DNA from: Clostridiaceae bacterium UBA4839
GTDB lineage: Bacteria; Bacillota; Clostridia; Clostridiales; Caloramatoraceae
DNA: 12,807 nt
NCBI GenBank assembly: GCA_002400085.1
Contig: DHEX01000019.1
Coordinates: 21,260-34,066 of the forward strand
Direction of reading: 5' to 3'
The notes beneath the pieces were generated by a model. That model ran no database searches, was not told the origin of the DNA, and saw only the letters and a program-made list of their open reading frames with translations. Of this stretch, positions 1 to 6,322 are shown piece by piece (position 1 is the first letter of the stretch; each line of letters starts with the position of its first letter). Made by a program: the position numbers and the translations under genes.

Positions 1-315
1 GGGTTTACAAAGTTAGGATTGCTTGAAATGAGCCGGGCCAAAAAAGGAAAGGATATAATTAGCCTAACTGGATGCTCGGATGCATTTTCTATGGATAGTA
101 TTTGCTATAATTTAAAGAATGTTGAAAATCACTGTATTAAAGAAATGAAAAGATTTAATGCAAGGCAATTTGAAGTTTTTATGCAAGAAGAGCTCATTAG
201 GATAATCAATGAAAAATTTAAATTCTTTATTGATAAAATGAAGGAAATATATAATATAGATATTTATTTAGTAAAGGACAAAGCAGAAAACAATTATTTG
301 ATTAAAAGAAGATAG
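1..315 (+). CDS. rng: Ribonuclease G/E family protein, C-terminal fragment
   Basis: The reading frame is open from base 1 to the TAG at 313-315, giving the last 104 residues of a protein that begins outside the window. The first residues, FTKLGLLEMSRAK, match the conserved end of the RNase E/G catalytic domain, which in the family reads approximately G-(L/V)-EMTRKR. The remaining ~85 residues are a lysine-rich, poorly conserved tail. RNase G/E enzymes are single-strand-specific endoribonucleases that process rRNA and mRNA. Their genes often lie directly upstream of rplU in clostridia, which supports the call. A Met codon at 28 is internal and is not the start. The family is assigned from one short motif plus context; the catalytic S1 and DNase I-like domains are not visible here. 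Confidence 0.72.
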   Translation, partial: GFTKLGLLEMSRAKKGKDIISLTGCSDAFSMDSICYNLKNVENHCIKEMKRFNARQFEVFMQEELIRIINEKFKFFIDKMKEIYNIDIYLVKDKAENNYLIKRR

Positions 316-350
316 TGTAAAATTGCGAATTGTAGGTTTCAAAATATTAT

Positions 351-380
351 TTGACAGTTATATGAATACTGTGATAGAAT
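351..380 (+). promoter_or_regulatory. Sigma-A-type promoter of rplU-rpmA
   Basis: A perfect -35 TTGACA (351-356) is separated by 18 bases from a -10-like TAGAAT (375-380). It lies after the rng stop codon and directly upstream of the L21 leader, so it would give a transcript starting at about 387. Confidence 0.7.
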
Positions 381-384
381 CACT

Positions 385-458
385 CTTGTAGACCGCTCAA
401 AACGGGCTTAAACACATTTGTGTGCCTTGTTATTGGCGAGACTGGTAAGAGGAGGTGC
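385..458 (+). ncRNA. Ribosomal protein L21 leader RNA (rplU 5' UTR)
   Basis: The roughly 80-base untranslated leader between the promoter and rplU carries features of the L21 leader family known from Firmicutes. There is a small CCG/CGG hairpin (393-404), a second hairpin ACAC-ATTT-GTGT (412-423), and a GGCGAGACTGG-type segment (436-446) immediately before the ribosome binding site. The family is thought to give autogenous control of the L21/L27 operon. I recognise it by position and the GGCGAGACTGG segment; exact boundaries are approximate. Confidence 0.6.
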
Positions 459-464
459 AAAATT

Positions 465-776
465 ATGTACGCAATTATAGTTACAGGTGGAAAACAGTAC
501 AGAGTACAGGAAGGTGACGTAATATTTGTTGAAAAGTTACCTAACGATGTAAACAGTACTGTTGAAATCAATAAAGTTCTTGCTGTTTCAAAGGATGGTA
601 AGTTAACTGTTGGTTCACCTTTAGTTGAAGGTGCTAAGGTTACTGCAACAGTTTTGAAGCATGGCAAGGATAAGAAAGTTGTTGTTTTCAAGTATAAGAG
701 AAAGAAAGATTATAGAAAAAAGCAAGGACATCGTCAGCCATATACTCAATTAAAGATTGAAAAAATCGAAGCATAG
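465..776 (+). CDS. rplU: 50S ribosomal protein L21
   Basis: This 103-residue protein has the usual length for bacterial L21. It opens with MYAIIVTGGKQYRV and carries the C-terminal L21 signature around residues 74-96 (YKRKKDYRKKQGHRQPYTQ), which is basic and contacts 23S rRNA. The ATG at 465 is chosen because AGAGGAGGTG lies 5-14 bases upstream. The frame stays open to an ATG at 420, but that extension would run through the structured leader RNA and is not L21-like. L21 is a structural protein of the large subunit. It is co-transcribed with rpmA, whose start is 42 bases after this stop. Confidence 0.97.
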   Translation: MYAIIVTGGKQYRVQEGDVIFVEKLPNDVNSTVEINKVLAVSKDGKLTVGSPLVEGAKVTATVLKHGKDKKVVVFKYKRKKDYRKKQGHRQPYTQLKIEKIEA

Positions 777-818
777 TTATATATAACCTATATAACCTTA
801 AATAGGGAGGTGGAATAG

Positions 819-1085
819 ATGGCTCATAAGAAAGGTGTCGGAAGTTCAAGAAACGGTAGAGATAGTGAGTCTAAAAGACTTGGAGTCAAAAGAGGCGATG
901 GACAATTTGTTCTTGCAGGCAATATTCTTGTAAGACAAAGAGGAACAAAGATTCATCCAGGTGAGAACGTTGGCATAGGTAAGGATGATACTTTATTTGC
1001 TAAAATTAGCGGAACCGTCAAGTTTGAAAAGATGGGCATTGACAAGAAAAAAGTTAGTGTATATGAAAAAGAAATAGCTCAATAA
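819..1085 (+). CDS. rpmA: 50S ribosomal protein L27, without N-terminal extension
   Basis: This 88-residue protein starts MAHKKGVGSSRNGRDSESKR, the classic L27 N-terminus that reaches toward the peptidyl-transferase centre. The ATG at 819 has AGGGAGGTG (804-812) six bases upstream and is immediately preceded by an in-frame TAG (816-818), so no longer form is possible. In many Firmicutes L27 carries a short N-terminal extension (ending near FFA) removed by the cysteine protease Prp, whose gene lies between rplU and rpmA. Here both the extension and the protease gene are missing from this locus; the 42-base gap has no room for it. The gene ends the operon, with an intrinsic terminator directly after it. 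Confidence 0.97.
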   Translation: MAHKKGVGSSRNGRDSESKRLGVKRGDGQFVLAGNILVRQRGTKIHPGENVGIGKDDTLFAKISGTVKFEKMGIDKKKVSVYEKEIAQ

Positions 1086-1086
1086 T

Positions 1087-1115
1087 AAAAGCACCCTTAA
1101 TGGGTGCTTTTTAAT
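1087..1115 (+). terminator. Intrinsic terminator after rplU-rpmA
   Basis: A perfect 10-bp inverted repeat, AAAAGCACCC (1087-1096) and GGGTGCTTTT (1102-1111), encloses the 5-base loop TTAAT. The T-rich 3' arm and following bases complete a standard Rho-independent terminator. It begins one base after the rpmA stop codon. Confidence 0.93.
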
Positions 1116-1143
1116 TGCATTTTTTTATAATATACTGTATTAT
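1115..1143 (+). promoter_or_regulatory. Possible promoter of the obg operon
   Basis: TTGCAT (1115-1120), a 17-base spacer and TATTAT (1138-1143) form a plausible sigma-A promoter just after the rpmA terminator, leaving an AT-rich leader of about 70 bases before obg. The region is so AT-rich that other -10-like hexamers occur nearby, for example around 1147 and 1183. The exact promoter is therefore uncertain. Confidence 0.4.
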
Positions 1144-1222
1144 TTTATAATAGTAAGTATAGGGTTTTAAATTTGTGATACATTATAAATAGTTATATAT
1201 ATGAAAAAGTGTAGGTGGGAGT

Positions 1223-2488
1223 ATGTTTATAGATAAAGCTAAAATTTTTATTAAATCTGGTAATGGCGGAGATGGTGCAGTATCTTTCAGGCGTGAAAAA
1301 TATGTCCCCTTTGGAGGACCAGATGGTGGAGATGCTGGAAAAGGCGGAGATATAGTCTTTGTTGTTGACAGCAGTATGAGAACACTTTTGGATTTCAGAT
1401 ATAAAACGAAACATATTGCTGAAAGAGGAGAAAACGGTGGAGCAAGCAATATGTTTGGGAAAAATGGTGAAGATGTTGTAATAAAAGTTCCAGCTGGAAC
1501 AGTTATAAAAGATTTTGAAACAGGTGGGATTCTTGCTGATTTAAAGGAAGATAATCAAAAATTTATTGCAGCAAAGGGAGGCCGTGGAGGCCGTGGAAAT
1601 TCAAGATTTGCAACTGCAACAAGGCAGGCTCCGGATTTTGCTGAACCTGGTATGCCAGGAGAGGAAAGATGGGTTGTACTTGAATTAAAACTTTTAGCAG
1701 ATGTAGGTCTTATTGGATTTCCTAATGTAGGAAAATCTACTATTCTTTCTAGAGTGACTGCTGCTAAGCCTAAGATAGCAAATTATCCTTTTACTACTTT
1801 ATCGCCTAATTTAGGGGTTGTAAATATTAAAGGATTAAAGGGATTTGTAATTGCTGATATGCCTGGGCTTATTGAAGGTGCTCATGGAGGTACAGGTCTT
1901 GGTATTGAATTTCTAAGGCATGTAGAAAGAACCAAAGTATTGGTGCATGTTATTGATATATCAGGGATTGAGGGAAGAGACCCTTTAGATGATTTTGAAA
2001 AGATAAACAGCGAGCTTTATAAGTACAGTGAAAAATTAGCAAAGAAGCCTCAGATAGTTGCAGCTAATAAATTTGATTTGCCTAATGCAGAAGAAAACTA
2101 TGAAAAGCTAAAAAAAGAAATGGATAAAAGAAATATTAAAGTCTTTAAGGTTTCTGCTGCTACAAATAAGGGCTTAAATGAGCTTATGCGTTATGTAGCA
2201 TCAGTTCTTGACACTTTTAAAGATGATGATGAGTATGAAGAAATATATGTCCCTGAAAATAAAAAGTTTACTTATGAAATTCATAGAGCACCTGATGGAG
2301 CATATGAAGTATCTGGATCTTTTGTGGATAGGCTTCTTCAAAGCGTCAATATATATGATGCAGAGTCTCTGCGCTATTTTCATAAAGTTATTGAAAAAAG
2401 AGGCATAATGAAGGAGCTAAGGGATATGGGGATTCACGAAGGGGACACTGTTCGTATGAATAGTTTTGAGTTCGATTTTATTGAGTAG
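1223..2488 (+). CDS. obg: Obg/CgtA GTPase (ribosome assembly)
   Basis: This 421-residue protein has all three domains of the full-length Obg family. The glycine-rich Obg fold (about 1-158) includes GNGGDGAVSFRREK and GGRGGRGNSRF. The GTPase domain (about 159-330) shows P-loop GFPNVGKST at 165-173, the TT of switch I at 191-192, DMPG at 212-215, NKFD at 282-285 and SAA at 311-313. A C-terminal OCT domain covers about 343-421. Obg binds 50S precursors and links ribosome assembly to GTP and (p)ppGpp levels and stress responses; it is essential in most bacteria studied. The ATG at 1223 has AGGTGGGAG a few bases upstream and gives the canonical N-terminus MFIDKAKIFIKSGNGGDG. It is separated from rpmA by a terminator, so it starts a new transcription unit continuing into yhbY and nadD. 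Confidence 0.97.
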   Translation: MFIDKAKIFIKSGNGGDGAVSFRREKYVPFGGPDGGDAGKGGDIVFVVDSSMRTLLDFRYKTKHIAERGENGGASNMFGKNGEDVVIKVPAGTVIKDFETGGILADLKEDNQKFIAAKGGRGGRGNSRFATATRQAPDFAEPGMPGEERWVVLELKLLADVGLIGFPNVGKSTILSRVTAAKPKIANYPFTTLSPNLGVVNIKGLKGFVIADMPGLIEGAHGGTGLGIEFLRHVERTKVLVHVIDISGIEGRDPLDDFEKINSELYKYSEKLAKKPQIVAANKFDLPNAEENYEKLKKEMDKRNIKVFKVSAATNKGLNELMRYVASVLDTFKDDDEYEEIYVPENKKFTYEIHRAPDGAYEVSGSFVDRLLQSVNIYDAESLRYFHKVIEKRGIMKELRDMGIHEGDTVRMNSFEFDFIE

Positions 2489-2498
2489 GAGTAATGAT

Positions 2499-2529
2499 TG
2501 TAGGGAGCGGTCTTGACCGTTCCCCTGCA
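2499..2529 (+). repeat. Palindromic intergenic repeat, copy 1 (diverged)
   Basis: This imperfect inverted repeat fills most of the obg-yhbY gap. Its core GCGGTCTTGACCGT is nearly the core of copy 2 at 2839-2870. Compared with copy 2, the left arm has two changes (GGGA to GGAG) and the right arm has an extra T plus a G. As RNA the stem still closes through G-U pairs and one bulged C at 2525. It ends five bases before the yhbY ribosome binding site. Confidence 0.8.
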
Positions 2530-2546
2530 CTAATAGGAGGGAATGT

Positions 2547-2837
2547 ATGTTAACAAGTAAGCAAAGAAGTTATTTAAGGAGTTTAGCAAACAATACAGAA
2601 TCAATTATTCAAATTGGGAAAAATGGAGTGGATGAATCCGTTATAAAACAGGTAGATGAAGCACTTACAGCAAGAGAATTAATAAAAATAAGCACTTTAA
2701 AAAACTGTCCGCTAACTTCAAAGGAAGCTTGCGAAGATGTCTGTGCTAAAGTTAATGCTGAGGAAGTTCAAGTAATTGGAAGCAGGTTTGTTATTTATAA
2801 AGAATCAAAAGATAATCCTTTAATTAAACTGCCATAA
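2547..2837 (+). CDS. yhbY: YhbY/CRM-domain RNA-binding protein
   Basis: This 96-residue single-domain protein of the CRS1-YhbY (CRM) family starts MLTSKQRSYLRSLAN. It carries the GxxG RNA-binding loop as GKNG at about residues 24-27, followed by the family pattern of alternating helices and strands (ALTARELIKIS, then a conserved GSRFVIYK near the end). Family members bind pre-50S particles and assist large-subunit assembly. The ATG at 2547 has TAGGAGGGA just upstream. The gene sits between obg and nadD, a common clostridial and bacillar arrangement, flanked on each side by a copy of the palindromic repeat. It is probably co-transcribed with obg, since no terminator other than the repeat hairpin lies between them. 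Confidence 0.93.
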   Translation: MLTSKQRSYLRSLANNTESIIQIGKNGVDESVIKQVDEALTARELIKISTLKNCPLTSKEACEDVCAKVNAEEVQVIGSRFVIYKESKDNPLIKLP

Positions 2838-2838
2838 G

Positions 2839-2870
2839 CTGTAGGGGACGGTCTTGACCGTCCCCTACAG
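2839..2870 (+). repeat. Palindromic intergenic repeat, copy 2 (perfect)
   Basis: This is a perfect inverted repeat of two 15-bp arms, CTGTAGGGGACGGTC (2839-2853) and GACCGTCCCCTACAG (2856-2870), around a central TT. RNA would form a 14-bp stem with a CTTG loop. It is much more GC-rich than its surroundings. It begins just after the yhbY stop and ends eight bases before the nadD Shine-Dalgarno. No T-run follows, so it is not a standard terminator. Confidence 0.92.
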
Positions 2871-2888
2871 ATAGAAAGAGGGACATGT

Positions 2889-3509
2889 ATGAAAGAGGTA
2901 GCAATACTGGGGGGGACTTTTAATCCAATTCATATAGGGCATATTATTGCTGCACAGGAAGTTCTTACAAAGAAGAATTTGGACCATATAATATTTATTC
3001 CAACAAAAAATCCTCCCCATAAAAATTTTAAGGAATTAGCAAGCCCGCATGATAGATATGAAATGGTAAGGCTTGCAATAAAGGATAATCCCAATTTTAT
3101 GATAAGTGATATAGAGTTTAAAAGGGATGGAAACAGTTATACTTATGATACTTTGATACAGCTAAAGGAATTTATGAAGGATACAAAATTTCATTTAATA
3201 CTGGGCTTTGATGCACTGAAATATACAGATATGTGGAAAAACCATGAAGAAGTGTTTAAAATGGCTTCATTTATTGTTGTTAATAGAGCAAATAGCGACA
3301 GCGAAATGGCTGAAGAAATAGAAGCTAAGAAATTAAAATATAATGCAAGGATATCAGTAGTTAAAATTCCAGATATTAATATTTCATCTACAGAGATAAG
3401 AAATAGAGTTTGCAATGGAGAATCAATAAAGTACTTAGTTCCTTATGAAGTTGAAAAATACATTTTGTCACATGGACTTTATAGAGGTGAAGGGCTTGAA
3501 AGATTATGA
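2889..3509 (+). CDS. nadD: Nicotinate-nucleotide adenylyltransferase
   Basis: This 206-residue enzyme transfers AMP from ATP to nicotinate mononucleotide, giving deamido-NAD in cytosolic NAD synthesis. It has the nucleotidyltransferase signature GGTFNPIHIGH at residues 8-18, whose HIGH (15-18) binds ATP phosphates. IPTKNPPHK lies at 37-45, and the C-terminal ISSTEIR at 165-171 is the second ATP-binding motif. The length is typical of bacterial NadD. The ATG at 2889 has GAGGG (2878-2882) six bases upstream; an ATG four bases earlier is out of frame. The 3' end overlaps the proposed yqeK start by 14 bases, which implies translational coupling. The adjacency nadD-yqeK is widespread in Firmicutes. 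Confidence 0.96.
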   Translation: MKEVAILGGTFNPIHIGHIIAAQEVLTKKNLDHIIFIPTKNPPHKNFKELASPHDRYEMVRLAIKDNPNFMISDIEFKRDGNSYTYDTLIQLKEFMKDTKFHLILGFDALKYTDMWKNHEEVFKMASFIVVNRANSDSEMAEEIEAKKLKYNARISVVKIPDINISSTEIRNRVCNGESIKYLVPYEVEKYILSHGLYRGEGLERL

Positions 3510-4071
3510 GTTTATAAAAAATGAAGTAAAAAGTTTATTAAAACAAGAAAGATATATACATTCATTAAATGTTGAGAAAGAAGCAATAAAACTGGGTAAA
3601 AAATATGGTGAAGATGAGTTTAAGTGTAAAATTGCTGGAATTGCACATGATTGTGTGAAAAATTTTACTAATGATAAACTATATGAAATGGCTCATGAAT
3701 ATGGCATAAACATTGATATTATTCAAAAATATTCGCCGCAGCTTATGCATGGGCCAGTGGGAGCAGCATACTGTAAGGATAAATTTGAAATTGATGATAA
3801 GGATATATTAAATGCTATATATTATCATACAACCGGTAGAGGAAATATGTCTTTGCTTGAAAAAATAATATATATTGCTGATCTTATTGAAGAGGGAAGA
3901 AATTTTCAGGGGGTAAATGAGTTAAGGAAGAAAGCATATGAAGATATAGATGAGGCAATTTTAATGTCCTGCAATCTTACAATTGAATATGTTTTACAAA
4001 GAAGGCTTTTAATTCATCCCCTAACTATTGAGCTTAGGAATACGCTTATTTTGGAGGGTACAAATGAGTAA
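3496..4071 (+). CDS. yqeK: YqeK-type HD-domain hydrolase (Ap4A hydrolase family)
   Basis: This HD-superfamily metal phosphohydrolase has His22 in RYIHSLNV, the His51-Asp52 pair (GIAHDCVKNF), His85 (LMHGPVGA), His111 (YYHTTGR) and Asp129 (YIADLIE) as its metal ligands. YqeK proteins cleave diadenosine tetraphosphate symmetrically to two ADP. The frame opens upstream with an ATG at 3445, but that lies deep inside nadD. I prefer TTG at 3496, with GAGGTG (3484-3489) six bases upstream. It gives 191 residues and places RYIH about 18 residues from the start, as I recall for the Bacillus homologue. It overlaps nadD by 14 bases and the next gene by 8, so the three are tightly coupled. The start is inferred; the family call is firm. 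Confidence 0.92.
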   Translation: MKDYEFIKNEVKSLLKQERYIHSLNVEKEAIKLGKKYGEDEFKCKIAGIAHDCVKNFTNDKLYEMAHEYGINIDIIQKYSPQLMHGPVGAAYCKDKFEIDDKDILNAIYYHTTGRGNMSLLEKIIYIADLIEEGRNFQGVNELRKKAYEDIDEAILMSCNLTIEYVLQRRLLIHPLTIELRNTLILEGTNE

Positions 4072-5287
4072 AAAGGGAAAGCAAAAGAAAAAAAGACTTT
4101 GGAAAAATCTTCTGCTTATTATTATAATATTCTTTTGCGGTATTATTGTATATAGTTATACTCTTATTAAAAGCACTAATGCTGCAAGTGGTGTTAAGGC
4201 TAAAAAAGTTGGAATTGATGAACCAGTAAATATCCTTTTACTTGGGGTGGATGCAGGGGATTTGGATAATAAAACTGATAAAAATCCAAAGCGTTCTGAT
4301 ACCATGATGTTAATAAAATACATCCCTATTGAAAACAAAATACATATTTTATCAATCCCAAGGGATACGAAAGTGACTATTAATGGGAAAACACAAAAAA
4401 TGAATGCAGCTCATTTTTTTGGAGGTGTACCGCTTACTATAGAAACAGTAGAGAATCTTTTGGATGAAGATATTAATTATTATGTTAAGGTAGATTATGA
4501 GGGATTTAAAAAATGTATTGATGCTATTGGTGGAATTGATGTTGTCCCTGAGCATGATATGGATTATGATGCTTATGATATACAAATTCATTTTAAAAAA
4601 GGAGAGAAAGTTCACCTTGATGGGGAAAAAGCAGAGCAATATGTGAGATGGAGAAAAAACAACAATGAGCAAGGTTATGCTACGGGCGACCTTGGAAGGA
4701 TTTCAGCGCAGCAGGATTTTATGGTAAAAGTATACGAAAAAATTAAATCACCAGCGGGCATAGTTAGGATTCCGAAGCTTCTTAACACGGTTGCAAAATA
4801 TGCAGAAACAAATATGGGACCAATGGATATGCTGAAATATGCTTTTAAACTTAGAAAAATTGATATAAATAATATTGATAAATCACTTATTCCTGGAGAG
4901 CCTAAATATATAAATGGTATTTCATATTATATTTATGATAAAAATAAGAAGTACAATAGTAATCCAGTTTCAAAATCAGTTTCAAATAATAATGAAAGCA
5001 AAGCCGAAATCAATAAAAAGGATATAAAAGTAAAAATTTTAAACTCAACAGGAGTTAATAGGCTTGCTTCAAATTACAGAGATAAATTGAGAGACAAGGG
5101 ATATGATGTTATAGGAATAGGAAACTATGATAAAAAATTAAACAAAACAGTTATTAAGGTTTATAATAGAGATGATTATGGTACTATTTTAAAAGGAGAC
5201 TTAAAATTTGGAAAAATTGAAAATGAGAAGGATAAAAATTCTTCAGTGGATATAGTTGTAATTTTAGGATCTGATAGTATAAAATAG
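4064..5287 (+). CDS. LytR-CpsA-Psr (LCP) family protein with LytR_C domain
   Basis: This 407-residue protein attaches undecaprenyl-linked anionic polymers (teichoic acid, capsule) to peptidoglycan, as known for LCP phosphotransferases. A basic cytoplasmic start (SKKGKQKKKR) is followed by one membrane segment at about 14-35, so the rest is extracytoplasmic. The LCP domain (about 54-235) shows LLLGVDAG (58-65), RSDTMML (77-83), SIPRDT (97-102, with the Arg-Asp pair that contacts pyrophosphate/Mg) and YVRWR...GDLGR...QQ (193-217). A Ser/Asn/Lys-rich linker (about 296-320) leads to a C-terminal LytR_C domain (about 320-402, starting IKVKILNSTG). The ATG at 4064 has GGAGGG five bases upstream; an in-frame GTG or ATG further upstream would sit inside yqeK. 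It overlaps yqeK by 8 bases. The polymer it handles cannot be told from sequence. Confidence 0.94.
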   Translation: MSKKGKQKKKRLWKNLLLIIIIFFCGIIVYSYTLIKSTNAASGVKAKKVGIDEPVNILLLGVDAGDLDNKTDKNPKRSDTMMLIKYIPIENKIHILSIPRDTKVTINGKTQKMNAAHFFGGVPLTIETVENLLDEDINYYVKVDYEGFKKCIDAIGGIDVVPEHDMDYDAYDIQIHFKKGEKVHLDGEKAEQYVRWRKNNNEQGYATGDLGRISAQQDFMVKVYEKIKSPAGIVRIPKLLNTVAKYAETNMGPMDMLKYAFKLRKIDINNIDKSLIPGEPKYINGISYYIYDKNKKYNSNPVSKSVSNNNESKAEINKKDIKVKILNSTGVNRLASNYRDKLRDKGYDVIGIGNYDKKLNKTVIKVYNRDDYGTILKGDLKFGKIENEKDKNSSVDIVVILGSDSIK

Positions 5288-5328
5288 TATTAAAGATAGG
5301 GATAGTTAGCTATCGGATTAAGTATGTT

Positions 5329-5356
5329 TTGGACATTTATATTGATTGACTATAAA
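5329..5356 (+). promoter_or_regulatory. Possible promoter upstream of rsfS
   Basis: TTGGAC (5329-5334), a 16-base spacer and TATAAA (5351-5356) lie in the 104-base gap between the LCP gene and rsfS. This could give rsfS its own transcript in addition to read-through from nadD-yqeK. The match is moderate in AT-rich DNA, so confidence is low. Confidence 0.35.
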
Positions 5357-5391
5357 AAATTAATTAAAAATTATAAAAGGAGGTAATGTTA

Positions 5392-5733
5392 TTGAGCAGC
5401 TCTTCTAATACTGCTTATTTTGCCGGCTCTATTGCAGCTAATAAGAAAGCACAGGATATAAAAATATTAAATGTAGGTGGATTGACTTCTATTGCGGACT
5501 ATTTTGTGATTTGCTCAGGTAATTCAACAGTACAAGTCAAAGCTATAGCAGATGAAATAGAAGAAAAAATGGCTGAGCAGGGCTATTGCTTAAATCATAG
5601 GGAGGGCTATAATAACGCACGGTGGATTTTGCTTGACTATGGCGATACAATCGTGCATATCTTTCATGCGGAAGACAGGGAGTTCTACAATATTGAAGGG
5701 CTTTGGTCTGATGCCGAGGTTATTAATATTTAA
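5392..5733 (+). CDS. rsfS: Ribosomal silencing factor RsfS
   Basis: RsfS binds L14 on the 50S subunit and blocks joining with the 30S subunit, slowing translation when nutrients are scarce. The 113-residue product has the Oligomerisation/RsfS fold with the family hallmarks SIADYFVICSGNS, HREGYNNARWILLDYGD and HIFHAEDREFYNIEGLW. Start choice: a strong AAAGGAGGT (5376-5384) lies only one base before the ATG at 5386 but seven bases before the in-frame TTG at 5392. TTG is therefore the likely start, and it also fits the usual distance to the AxDI motif. The N-terminal residues are Ser-rich and unlike most homologues. The gene follows nadD-yqeK-LCP, the standard neighbourhood. Confidence 0.93.
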   Translation: MSSSSNTAYFAGSIAANKKAQDIKILNVGGLTSIADYFVICSGNSTVQVKAIADEIEEKMAEQGYCLNHREGYNNARWILLDYGDTIVHIFHAEDREFYNIEGLWSDAEVINI

Positions 5734-5891
5734 CTTTTAAACTTTGCTAGCGTATTATAAAAAATTCACATTTAACAATTAAATCCCGCTTCATATATTT
5801 TTTGCTGAAAAGTCATACTATGAATTCTAGTAAGTCATGATAGTATTTGCCAATTAAATAAATTTTATATAAAGTTTGGGGGGTATTTCAA
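5734..5891 (+). other. AT-rich intergenic region before ridA with a small dyad
   Basis: These 158 bases contain no coding frame I can support. A 7-bp inverted repeat, ATACTAT (5815-5821) and ATAGTAT (5840-5846), is spaced by 18 bases. The second arm is preceded by TG, so TGATAGTAT resembles an extended -10, but no good -35 is found 17 bases upstream. The ridA promoter is presumably here but cannot be fixed. I see no intrinsic terminator after rsfS. Confidence 0.4.
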
Positions 5892-6281
5892 ATGAAAAAA
5901 GAAGTTATAGCTACAAAAAATGCACCTGCAGCTATTGGCCCTTATTCACAGGCTATAAAGGCAGGAAATTTTTTATTTACGTCAGGGCAGCTTCCAATTA
6001 ACCCTGCAACAGGTGAACTAGTATCAAATGATGTTAAAGCAGCAGCAAAACAATCTCTTGAAAATATTAAAGCAATTTTACTTGCTGCTGGAACAAATTT
6101 TGATAATGTTGTAAAAGCTACTGTATTTTTAAAGGATATGAATGATTTTGGAGCAGTTAATGAAGTTTATGCAGAATATTTTAAAGTTGATATGCCAGCA
6201 AGATCAGCATTCCAGGTTGCAAAGCTTCCAAAGGATGGGTTATGCGAAATTGAAGTTATAGCAATGGTACCAGAAAAATAA
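5892..6281 (+). CDS. ridA: RidA family 2-iminobutanoate/2-iminopropanoate deaminase
   Basis: This 129-residue protein is a standard-length YjgF/YER057c/UK114 family member that forms a trimer. RidA hydrolyses reactive enamine/imine intermediates released by PLP-dependent dehydratases, protecting other PLP enzymes. Visible hallmarks are GPYSQA (16-21, with the active-site Tyr), FTSGQLPI (29-36), the invariant substrate-binding Arg104 in PARSAFQVAKLPKDG, and Glu119 in CEIEVIAMVP. The ATG at 5892 is preceded by a G6 tract (5878-5883) at eight bases, an all-G Shine-Dalgarno similar to the one before the neighbouring carboxypeptidase gene. It is probably monocistronic: a gap without obvious coupling lies upstream and a strong terminator begins four bases after the stop. 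Confidence 0.96.
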   Translation: MKKEVIATKNAPAAIGPYSQAIKAGNFLFTSGQLPINPATGELVSNDVKAAAKQSLENIKAILLAAGTNFDNVVKATVFLKDMNDFGAVNEVYAEYFKVDMPARSAFQVAKLPKDGLCEIEVIAMVPEK

Positions 6282-6284
6282 TTT

Positions 6285-6322
6285 AAGCAGGCTTAAAGTT
6301 TTAACTTTAAGCCTGCTTTCTT
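6285..6322. terminator. Bidirectional terminator between ridA and dacF
   Basis: A perfect 16-bp inverted repeat, AAGCAGGCTTAAAGTT (6285-6300) and AACTTTAAGCCTGCTT (6303-6318), surrounds a central TT. On the plus strand a TCTTTTT tract follows; on the minus strand AAATTATTTTT follows. It can therefore end transcripts from both convergent genes. The right arm includes the last codons and the stop of the minus-strand gene (stop at 6307-6309). Confidence 0.92.

Noticed and set aside
420..464. N-terminal extension of L21 from an ATG at 420.
   Set aside because: It would translate the L21 leader RNA hairpin, lacks a ribosome binding site, and ATG 465 has a strong one and gives the standard L21 length.
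380..691. Minus-strand frame across the L21 leader and rplU.
   Set aside because: Antisense shadow of a conserved ribosomal gene; no family features or promoter seen.
2208..2408. Small plus-strand frame inside obg coding a Met/Lys-rich peptide.
   Set aside because: It is an out-of-frame shadow of the conserved Obg C-terminal domain with no ribosome binding site or recognisable features.
2839..2870. Palindromic repeat as an intrinsic terminator of yhbY.
   Set aside because: The stem is strong but is followed by AGATAGAAAG instead of a T-run, and nadD follows closely in the same direction.
2497..2872. The two palindromic repeats as a CRISPR array or insertion-sequence ends.
   Set aside because: Only two copies, separated by a conserved gene (yhbY), with no spacer pattern, cas gene or transposase.
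5299..5316. GATAG-TTAG-CTATC hairpin after the LCP gene as a terminator.
   Set aside because: Only five weak base pairs and no directly following T-run; too weak to call.
5847..5873. TTGCCA...TATAAA as the ridA promoter.
   Set aside because: Spacer of only 15 bases, and transcription would start within the ribosome binding site of ridA.
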